From contig JAETXT010000011.1 in assembly GCA_019188255.1 (NCBI GenBank), positions 2,232,001 through 2,296,000 of the forward strand: a stretch of DNA of 64,000 bases, written 5' to 3'. The notes under the pieces were generated by a model that had not been told where the DNA came from, ran no database searches, and saw nothing but the letters and a program-made list of their open reading frames with translations. The position numbers and the translations under genes are program-made. This document shows positions 24,861 through 34,190 of this stretch, piece by piece; position 1 is the first letter of the stretch, and each line of letters starts with the position of its first letter. The stretch is from Verticillium longisporum. Its lineage: Eukaryota > Ascomycota > Sordariomycetes > Glomerellales > Plectosphaerellaceae.

Positions 24861-25689
24861 AATATTAAGAAAAGAATAATTAAGGGGTAAAAGTAATTAA
24901 TATTAATAAAAATATAATAAAGCCTAAAAACGAGTACCCTAGAAGTAAAAACGACGACCCTATATTTAATAAAATAGTAAAGTAATTATTCTATAAAGTA
25001 GACTAGGCCTCGGAATCCGAAGAATCCGAGTTTAATTACTCTAGCGAGTCCTACTAGAAGTAATTAAAGAGCTATAGAGCTATAGCCTATTTAGCCGCCT
25101 TATAGTTAGTATTATAAAGACTATTAAGGTCCTTATTAAGGTCGTTACCCCCTCCTTAATAATTACTAATATACCCTTTATAATAGTATATTACTTCTCT
25201 ATATCCTATATCCCCTATTAGTTAATTATATAATTAGATAATTAGGGAAATAATAGAGAAGAGAGCTTATTAGTTTATTATTCTTATTTTAAATAGCTAA
25301 AAACTTTATAATAAGCTTAAATACTTTAATTAGATTATAGATAATAATTATTAAAGCTATAAATATTAGAAAATAGAGATTATAGAAGCTTATATTAGTT
25401 TATAAGAGTACTTAGAGGTATATTTATAGTAATAAGAGCCCTTAAGCTCTAAATCGTAATATATACTATTAGCGCTAACTTTAATTTACTTATTAGCGAG
25501 ATAAGACTTAAAGTACTTAAAATAGAGGACTTTATAGATATTTCTATAGATATATATTATATATTAGTTAATAGCTCCTACGATTAATGCTAACTATATT
25601 CTTACGCTTCGCTACTCTCTTAGTAAGAGGGGTAATAGGCGTAGGGGCTTTATGCTTAAGCGGTATTATCGAGGCTAGGGATAAGGGAA

Positions 25690-25707
25690 AGAGAGAGAGA
25701 GAGAGAA
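25690..25707. repeat. GA dinucleotide microsatellite
   Basis: Uninterrupted (GA)n run inside the RIP block, in the unexplained 1.5 kb between the end of pol and the right LTR of the copia-like element. Confidence 0.85.
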
Positions 25708-26421
25708 TAGTAAAAAGGGGGATTTATTAATTATTAAAGCTCTAAAATAGTAAATTAGGCTAGCTAATTTTAAAAATAAAGAATCGTTAAGGGGAAGAGG
25801 AAAAGTAAAAGGGATAGAGTTATTATAACTTATTAACTAGATATATAGATCTATAGAGTATAGTATTTACTAAATTAGCTTAATAGGATCTATTAATTCT
25901 ATTTAAATAGTTTAATTCTATTATTCCTATTAAAAAGCTAATAAAGGAGTAATAATAATTATTCTTCTACCCTCTATTAGTATATTAGCGATTTAGAGAC
26001 TTTAGGAGCCTATATCTAGCTATTATAAGAGCGATTAGTAATTAGCTATTATACTATTTAATTACTATTTATTTCCTTTATTAAGGGGTTTAAATGCCTA
26101 TTCCTATTATTTAATTATAATTTAATTTATTTCCTTAGAAAGCTATTTAGCGATTAGTTCGACTAATCTATAGCGCTAGGGACTAGGGATTTAGCGCTTA
26201 TAGGAATAATAGTATTAAGCCGTATTTTTCCTTATTCTATCTATTATTCTCTTATTATTACTTATTTACTTATTTATTTATTTATTTTATAGATTAGGAT
26301 AGTAGATCTAATATACTAGAGACTAGAGGATTATAAGCGTATTAGAGTAGCTATTAACCTAGGTAATAGAGCCCGATATTAGTCCTTTAGGCAATCCTAT
26401 CTATAAAGAAAAGATAGCTAG

Positions 26422-26710
26422 TATTAAACTAATATTAGGGGATTACCTAGGTTAGTAATTACTATATAGGATTCACCGATATAGTAATTACCGGGGCTAG
26501 GATTTATAGCTCTTAGGAGTACGTAATTCATAGCTTACGTAATCGGTAAATTAGATAGGTATATCTAATTTACGTAGGTAATAGTAATTTAGAGAGATAG
26601 TATTAATAATTATTATAAGTCTTATATTACCTACCCTACCTATTTAGAGCTCTTAGGTATAGCTAAAGTAATGAATTAGGGTTTATATAAATAGTAAAGC
26701 CCTCTTAATA
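26422..26710 (+). repeat. Right LTR of the copia-like element
   Basis: 289 bp, same length as the left LTR and less mutated (it keeps ccgatatagtaattaccggg). Directly followed by the target duplication CTTTT at 26711-26715. Confidence 0.88.
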
Positions 26711-26917
26711 CTTTTAATAACTTCGTTAATTATTATTTAATCTTTATTAAGTTTAATAGCTTTTATTATTATTCTATATAGTAATTAATATTCCGATTAG
26801 TCTTTATTATTCTTATATTAATTATATATATTTATTTTATTTAGTATTATTATTATAATTATTATAACTCCTTAATAGGATTATATTAATTATTAATATA
26901 AGAGTTATTATTATTAT

Positions 26918-27618
26918 TATAGGAGATAGGGTCTTATAATCCTTCTAGTAGCTAGAATAAAAGCTAAAATATATCTATATCTATATTATTAGAAAGAAAA
27001 AAATTGGAGCTATATAATAGTATAACTTTTATATAAATCTATAGAACTATTAAATAATAATAACTATTTAACTTCTCTTATCTCTTATTAGCTTAGCTTA
27101 TAAGCTAGAATAGAACCGACTCTACTTCCCCGCAGATCTAGAAATAGTCTATATATATTATCTACGCCTAGCCTCTAAGGGTTAATCTATTAGATATAGA
27201 GCAATTCCCCCGCTCTATTTTTTAGGGTTTTTATAATAATAATATATCTTTATTTTTAAGTAAAATCGTTACTTTCTATCTAATAGTATTTCCTATCTAT
27301 TTTCAATACCCTTAACTATTATAAATAGATACTCTTCTAGATAGGCCCTACTTTATTTAAAGTCTATCCGAGTACCTATTTTAATTCAATCCGAAAACGC
27401 CTACTTCCGTTCCTATCGAAAAATATACTATTCTATAGCTAAAAATCAGGGCTACTAAGATCTTTAATCCATTCCTTCCCCTAATACTTCCTCCTTAAGA
27501 TATATTAACTTCTATATCTCCCTTCCTCTTATATTCCTTTATTAATTTAATTCTTAACGATTCCTTTATCTATTAAGATAATATTACCTTTAGTTATTAT
27601 CTAGAGCCTAGATTAATA
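26918..27618. repeat. Left terminal repeat of the second LTR element
   Basis: About 701 bp matching 30004-30686. It retains slightly different unmutated positions from the right copy (for example accgactctacttccccgca), as expected when two copies are mutated independently. Confidence 0.82.
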
Positions 27619-27831
27619 ATTATTAATACTATTATTACTATCTTTATATATATAGGTATTATTTATATTTAGGGATACCTATATATATATAAGCTCTCTA
27701 GCTATAGTAATTATAACTATTAATTAAAGAAATATATTTACTAGTTTAAGGTTAAAGGGAAAACTATAGGAATATAGGAGGAGGTATATTTAGGAGAAGA
27801 AAAATAGAAATAAATTTATAGGTAAGGGAAA

Positions 27832-28820
27832 TAATATAAATAGAATAGTAGAATGGCCTGCCCTATAGCCGTACCTTAAGGCCGCCTATAGCCTAGTACG
27901 TGGCCTGGCCTATAGCCTGGCCTGAGGCCTACTGCCTTGGGCACGTAGCCTGAGGCCTAACTGCCTTGGGTACGTGGCCTGACCTATAGGCCCGTGCCCA
28001 CTAGGATCTATATAAGCCTACGTGCCCTACCTACCTAGATAGAGCAATTCATCTATCTTATACCTATAGAACAGCCTTATAGCTTCTATTGTATATTCCT
28101 AGCGTGATGCCTGCCTGGTCCCTAAGACCCGACTCTATTACTAGCCGCACTAGAGTCGTAGCCATTTCTATGCGTAACAAATAGTAGCAACTAGCACCTA
28201 CGGGAGCCGACGCAGCCAATTAAGCTATAGGGCACTTAGCTGCCTTAGGGCAATTGCCTACTAATATCTCTACGACTCTCTTCTACTACTAGCCCGCCGA
28301 TATCTCTACGACTCTCTTCCCCCTTAATTCTATTCTTGTAATTTCGCTAATAGCACGCAGCTGCCTTAAGGCTACGCGCAATGCGCGCGCGCGGCCTACC
28401 TTCAGATACCTCTATTTCACCTTACCCCCCTAACCTACGCCTTACGACTTAGGAGGGAAGGAAGCCGACGAGGACGTTACGTCTTATATGCGTGGGCATT
28501 TGATATGAATGGAATAGTGGAATGGCCTGCCCTATGGCCGTGCCTTAAGGCCGCCTATGGCCTGGCACGTGGCCTGGCCTGTGGCCTGGCCTGAGGCCCA
28601 ACTGCCTTGGGCACGTGGCCTGACCTGTAGGCCCGTGCCCACTAGGATCTATATAAGCCTGGGTGGCCTACCTACCTAGATAGAGCAATTCATCTATCTT
28701 ACACCTATAGAATAGCCTTATAGCTTCTATTATGTGTTCCTAGCGTAACGCCTGCCTGGTCCCTAAGACCCGACTCTATTACTAGCTATACTAGAGTTAT
28801 AGCTATTTCTATATATAATA
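27832..28820. mobile_element. TRIM-like miniature LTR element 1 (989 bp)
   Basis: Terminal direct repeats 27832-28179 and 28501-28820 flank only about 320 bp of unique DNA with no coding capacity. The best-preserved ends read TGATATGAATGG (right copy start, 28501) and GCGTAACA (left copy end, 28179), the TG...CA form of LTRs. The element is bounded by a perfect 5-bp target duplication GGAAA (27827-27831 and 28821-28825). The repeat is rich in GGCCTGGCCT words, and the left copy has a roughly 28-bp internal duplication. A purine tract (aggagggaaggaa) lies about 40 bp before the right repeat. It is inserted within the second LTR element. Its centre is G+C-rich and unmutated. Confidence 0.85.
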
Positions 28821-30003
28821 GGAAATCTTTATAACTCCTTCCCCTTTCTAGAGTAATTTACCTAGTTTATAAGGAAGTAGGGGCTTCAGCCTACGATATT
28901 ATTCCTTCTATTTCCCGAGGATAGCCTATTCGCTAATAATAAGGAGCTAGTTCTTAATATACTATTAATTATACTCTAATAGTAAGCTATCGAATTAGAC
29001 TAGATATTACTATTATTTCGTTATCTTATATCCTATTAATATTACGATTACTTCCTATTTATTACTATATATTAATTATATATATAATAATATTCTATTA
29101 TATAAATCGAAGATTATTAGCTCTAAGTAATCGATTAATACTATATTATATATTCTCTAATTACTTAATAATTATAGTTTATATATTAGATTTCTAATAT
29201 ATTACGTAATTCTAAATAGATTTATAAATTATTAATTAAGCTTTCGACTTAGTATATTAGCGTTTAGGAAGTTATATCCCTAGTATAAGTATAAATAGAT
29301 TCTATTATTAACTTTAAAGAATTTCGTAATATATTATTAATTATAATACTTCTTATTATTATTATTAAGGTTACGATTATATCCGCTATTAATATTTTAC
29401 TTACTAAGTCTAATACTAGGATTCGATCCGCTAATACCTTAGTAATATCGTTAGGGGTAAAGCCTTTAACGACCTCTATTAGGCTTCTTTTTATCGATAT
29501 TAATTTAATTATATTATATTAGAATTAGAGTTTTAGGAATACTATCTCCTAGTTACTAGCATCCTTGAATATATAGAGGTATAATCGAAGTACTAATTCA
29601 ATAGTTTATATAGTATATTCTATCTAACTATTTATCTAGGGGTATTATACTATTATATATAATAATATAATACTAAGTTACTTTTATAGTATCTATTAGA
29701 TTTATATTAAAAACTTTAAGTTTTAATCGCTTAAAATTATTTTAGGAATTCCTTAGTTCGTTCTTAAGAAGTATAATATAAATCGCTAGCCTTAAATTAT
29801 TATATTATCTATCGTTTTACTAGGGCTAATTAATAATTCCTTATTTTAGTTTATCTATTAGTATTATTATATTATCGTTTCTATTTATTAATATTAATAA
29901 ACTTAATATAAAGTTAATAGAGATTAGGAAATATAGAATAAGTAGTATTATTATAGGTTATATATTATTATAAGGCTTATAGTATAGCTTCTAATATAGT
30001 TTA

Positions 30004-30686
30004 TATAGGAGATAGGGTCTTATAACCCTTCTAATAGCTAAAATAAAAGCTAAACTATATTAATATCTATACTATTAGAAAGAGAAAAAGCGGAGCTATA
30101 TAATAGTATAACTTTTATATAATTCTATAGAACTATTAAATAGTAATAACTATTTAACTTTTCTTATCTCTTATTAGCTTAGTTTATAAGCTAGAGTAGA
30201 ACCGATTCTACTATAATCTAAGCGCTTTATCTATACCTAGTCCCTAAGGGTTAGTTTATTAAATATAGAGTAATTCCCCCGCCCTACTTTTTAGAGTTTT
30301 TATAATAATAATATATCTTTATTTTTAAATAAAATCATTACTTCCTATTATATAGTATTTCCTATCTAATTTTAACGCCCTTAACTATTATAAATAGATA
30401 CTCTTCTAGATAGGCCCTACTTCCCTTAGGGTTAATCCGAGCACTTATATTAATTCAATCCGAAAACGCCTACCTCCGTTCCTATCGAAAAATATACTAT
30501 TCTATAGCCAAAAATCAGGGCTACCAAGATCCCCGATCTGTTTCTTCCTTCAACGCTTCCTTCTCGAGATATAACGACTTCTATCTCTCCCTTCCTCTTA
30601 TATTCCTTTATTAATTTATCTCTCTATAATCCCTTTATCTATTAAGATAATATTACCTCGGTCGTTGCCTAGAACCTAGATTAATA
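30004..30686. repeat. Right terminal repeat of the second LTR element
   Basis: About 683 bp matching 26918-27618 in the same orientation. Near the 3' end it keeps ggtcgttgcctag where the left copy reads agttattatctag, a pure set of transitions. Confidence 0.82.
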
Positions 30687-31476
30687 TATATTACCTCTAA
30701 TAATAATATTACTATATCTAACTTAGTTAGGGGGCTATTATTTATATTATTAGTATTATTAGTTAATAGCTTATTATTAGTATTTATTATTCTTAGTAAT
30801 ATAGAGTAAGTTCGTAATAAGAATAGGGAAGGTACTTCGTTTTATAGGATAGTATTATATTACTCTTATATATTTAGATATTTAGTATCTAAATACGTCC
30901 TAGTACTAATTATAGGTATTAGAATCTATATAATAAACTTAATTAGGCCGATCTTCTATTAGCCTCTCTAATTTATCCTATCTAAGGCGGAGATATATAG
31001 GTTATCTAATATAATCTATATACTTACTATAAAGTTACTGCCCTCTATATTCGTAATTAGATTATCTTATTATTAATCTATATTATAGGGTACGTCTAAT
31101 AATAATATATCTTTATACTAGTATTATAGTATAAGTTTTAATGCTCTTATAGATATAAGCTATTTAATAGAATGTAGTATTTCGTTTAATATATATATAA
31201 GATTAGTATTTATAATTATCGCTTTTATATAAGCTAGATCGTTACTTATAATATAATAATTATATTTACTATCTATTACTATATATCGAAGTAAGTATCT
31301 TATAATAAGTACTATTATAATAGAATAAATATATTAATTCTAAATATAAGCTAATATCTAAATATAATATTAAATAAGATATAGAATAAGGTATAGGGAC
31401 TAGGACTAGGATAGTTATAAGTATAAGGTAATTAGGGTAATAGATAACTAGGGGTAGAGTAATTAAATAGAGTAAA

Positions 31477-31991
31477 TAATATAGATGCGAGTAGTATAGT
31501 ATAGCTACTATACTAAAAGGTCTAGCCTACCTAGGGTTACTAGATTAACTAGATGCTACGCCTATAAGGCAGGTCTCGCAGGTCATAACTCTATTATATA
31601 GGCTATTAACCCTATATAACTAAGTAGGTATATATCAAATGCACCGACTTAGCGAAAAGTGACCATGTCCTCATAGGTCCTCCCAGCGCCTCTATAGCGC
31701 TATTGGGAACTGGGGCTCTAGCCCTCGCTTCCTCCCACACTAACGCATCTCCTACGCTAGCCTTGCGGCCACGTATAGACTAATTGCTAGGACTAGGAAT
31801 CGAATGAACGAACTTCTAGTTACTACTATTTAATATGGATGCGAGTAGTATAGTATAGCTACTATATTAAAAGGTCTAGCCTACCTAGGTTTACTAGATT
31901 AACTAGATACTACGCCTATAAGGCAGGTCTTATAGGTTATAACTCTATTATATAGGCTATTAACCCTATATAACTAAGTAAGTATATATTA
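31477..31991. mobile_element. TRIM-like miniature LTR element 2 (515 bp)
   Basis: Two 161-bp direct repeats (31477-31637 and 31831-31991) flank 193 bp of unmutated, G+C-normal DNA with no ORF. The inferred ends are TGATATGGATGCG and TATATATCA. The 5-bp flanks are gtaaa (31472-31476) and ataaa (31992-31996), a target duplication differing by one transition. The starting word TGATATG(A/G)ATG resembles that of TRIM-like element 1, but the rest of the repeat differs. Too small to encode any protein; it would depend on another element for mobility. Confidence 0.8.
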
Positions 31992-32207
31992 ATAAAGTAT
32001 AAAGAAAGAAATTATATTCTTCGTAGCTAGTACTACTATAGCTAGCACTATCAAAGCTAATACTATTATAATAAGTTATAATAATATAATAAATAATATA
32101 ATACTAATAATATTATTATAGCTAGTAGTACTATTATTTACTTATTCTCTTCGTTATTTACTCGTTTTCTCTATTACTTACTCGGAATATATAGTTACTA
32201 CTAACTA

Positions 32208-32313
32208 TAGGTAATATAAGGTAGATGGATTCATCTAACTAATCGTATATTACGATGTCTATGTAGCTATATATATATGTGTGCCGCTACATGTGGCTGT
32301 GCGCCACACTGCT
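32208..32313. repeat. Right border direct repeat of the A+T block
   Basis: Same orientation and order as 14049-14160. Here the block-facing half is mutated (tagatggattcatctaacta) while the outward half (gccgctacatgtggctgtgc) is intact. The mutated and intact halves are thus swapped relative to the left copy. Confidence 0.8.
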
Positions 32314-32371
32314 CGTCCAGTCAGCGACCATCAGTCGTCATCCCAGCACCCAGCTGCTTAAGCGGTGCGCA

Positions 32372-32415
32372 CAGGTACAGGCACAGGCACAGGCACAGGC
32401 ACAGACAGGTACAGG
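32372..32415. repeat. Hexamer tandem repeat (caggca/caggta)
   Basis: Run of imperfect 6-bp units (caggta, caggca) just outside the right border of the RIP block. Confidence 0.8.
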
Positions 32416-34158
32416 TGCTGGCCCCTCCACCCCTCCCCCTCTACTCCACATTTTAACACTCGGTCGTCGCTCCCTATTGCCGAGTGGTCGGTCGGTCCAT
32501 CATCTTTCCCTGCCGCAAGAACTGCAACAGCAAGAGCAACCTCTCTACTTGCCTAGCTGCCTGCCGTCTGCCACCAGGCGTTGACTGTGGGGAAGGCGGC
32601 CCATACCCTGGCCATGCTTGCCAGTCCGAGCACCTATCAAATCAACCCCTGTCCCTTGCTGTCATAACACTTGCCTACCTGTGTACCCTCCTTTCATGTG
32701 CTTTGGGTAGGTCCGTCGAGTTTTTCCGTCGTGCCGCAAACGATCATGAAGCCGCCCTTTACCAGCCTGGGTCAAGTGAGGGCGGTTGAAGGTCTGAGCC
32801 TGACCTCGAGCTCCACCTCGACCACCTCAACGTCTTGTCCGTCCACATCCACCACACCACACACAATCGTGCAGCCAGCCTACTACTCTGCGACCCGCCA
32901 GCTCACCCCGGCCGGCTTCTTTTTTCGCGCTCTCGTCGATCCCGTTACCCCATCGTCAATCGGCGAAGCGACTTACGATGCTTGTCAAACCACCTTCCCT
33001 AGACCGCTTGCGATTGACAGGGGGGTTGACCATTCGACTCGCCGAGCCTTGTTTTCGGCCTCCTTAGCGTTGGGGGGCACGTCGGACGGAGCTCACAGTA
33101 ACCTGAACCCACATGGGGTGGAATGGGTAAGACTGTGGGAGACGGCGAGAGACGTACGGTCAACATGTGCCAGGAGTCTGCCATCAGCCCACGATCCAAG
33201 ACATGTGAGCGCCAGATGACTGGATGCGTCCCATGAAGCTTCGAACGCTCAGGAGTCCCTGGCCATCTAGCTCGTCTCATCTCCTTTCTGCCGGCCCGGC
33301 CCTTGGTGACGAACAGCAGACGGGTCCTTCGGTGTCATCTATAACATTGACGTCCAACTCCCGACCATGTTTCACCTTGATCTTACGAAAAGCTCAATTT
33401 CCTCTCACCATCTCGTCTCTGCGACCGGCTACCAACCGCAACGATAGGTATCCTCACTCCGGTTCAGTCACGGTACCGCAGTGTCGCTTGTCACAACCCA
33501 TGCTTTGGTAAATTGCCTGATATCGCATCCTCAGCGACACGTCGGGTCGCGGCCGAGACCACTCGCCACATGGAAACCTAGCCTTCCCAGTGGAACCTCA
33601 AATCTCGCACCAGACGCCACGTTCTGACCCACAACTCGCCTCGGTCTGCCGTCTTGGTCTATTCCCATCGGCCGAATGAGCAGCTTGACAACCTCGCCCG
33701 TTTCGCGAGGTGAAGCCGCCACGATGCACCTACCCACCTTCACCAACACCCCTGAACCCGTAGGAGCCTTGGGGGCACGCGCTCTCCTCACTGAGCCCGC
33801 GCCGGCCGGTGACCACCTTGTTAGTCACATCCTTCACCATTCCTCCTTGCCTGGCCTGCATTCGTGCCTGGCGCCTCTGGCCGAATGAGCCGTACCCCAG
33901 CTTTTCCTCTGCCGCTGGAAGCCCACAGTTTTCTTTTGATCCCTCACACCACACGTCTGCCCGTCAGCGCACCCACAGAGCCTGTCGCCCATCACCTCTG
34001 CCAAAAAGCGCCTTCGAGCTGCCTGTCCCTCTCTCTTGCTTGCGTACAACGCACCCGCCCCCGCCACGACGCTCGTTTCATGGTCTCTACACTGGAATAC
34101 ATATCCTGCCAGACCTTACCCCGCATCCCGGCTCTTCAGCCAACGAGGCATGGGGGCC

Positions 34159-34190
34159 AGGCACACACAGGCACACACAGGCACACACAC
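34159..34190. repeat. 10-bp tandem repeat (ggcacacaca) x 3
   Basis: Three tandem copies of ggcacacaca in the gene-poor stretch; a CA-rich minisatellite that would not survive inside the RIP block. Confidence 0.85.

Larger units (their letters stand above)
15500..26710 (+). mobile_element. Degenerate Ty1/copia LTR retrotransposon hosting nested DNA transposons
   Basis: Two 289-bp direct repeats (15500-15788 and 26422-26710) differ by transitions. They begin tattaaac and end cttaata, consistent with mutated TG...CA termini. They are flanked by a perfect 5-bp target duplication CTTTT (15495-15499 and 26711-26715). Between them, plus-strand reading shows copia-type integrase (about 22,270-22,640) and the end of RNase H (about 24,610-24,860), both riddled with stops. 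The interior is interrupted by two Fot1-like insertions. Subtracting these leaves about 7.3 kb. About 1.5 kb lies between the end of pol and the right LTR, which is long for copia and may hold a further insertion. Confidence 0.85.
26918..30686. mobile_element. Second LTR element, RIP-degraded, with about 690-bp terminal repeats
   Basis: Direct repeats 26918-27618 and 30004-30686 align over their full length with differences that are mainly transitions. Both begin tataggagatagggtc, consistent with an original TGTAGGAGAT terminus, and end near cctagattaata. Shared blocks include aattcaatccgaaaacgcct and ccttcctcttatattccttt. About 2.4 kb lies between, of which about 1 kb is the nested miniature LTR element at 27832. 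No protein domain could be read in the remaining 1.4 kb. No clear target duplication was found. Orientation unknown. Confidence 0.8.
14100..32270. other. RIP-mutated A+T-rich repeat block
   Basis: Base composition changes abruptly at both ends. Inside, CA and TG dinucleotides are nearly absent while TA is dominant and CC, CT and CG persist. That is the expected end-state of RIP, which converts CpA to TpA on both strands. Long ORFs are lacking except in the two Fot1-like elements. Copies of repeats inside differ almost only by transitions. The stretches 14,161-15,494, 26,716-26,917 and 30,687-31,471 are A+T-rich remnants that I could not assign to an element. The block is probably heterochromatic. 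Confidence 0.93.

Noticed and set aside
31638..31830. A tRNA-derived SINE body in the centre of TRIM-like element 2
   Set aside because: A B-box-like string occurs on the minus strand, but the A-box candidate is on the wrong side and no cloverleaf can be drawn.
14100..32270. Centromere
   Set aside because: A+T-rich RIP DNA can be centromeric, but the block is short and made of identifiable nested elements, with genes on both sides; nothing in the sequence shows centromere function.
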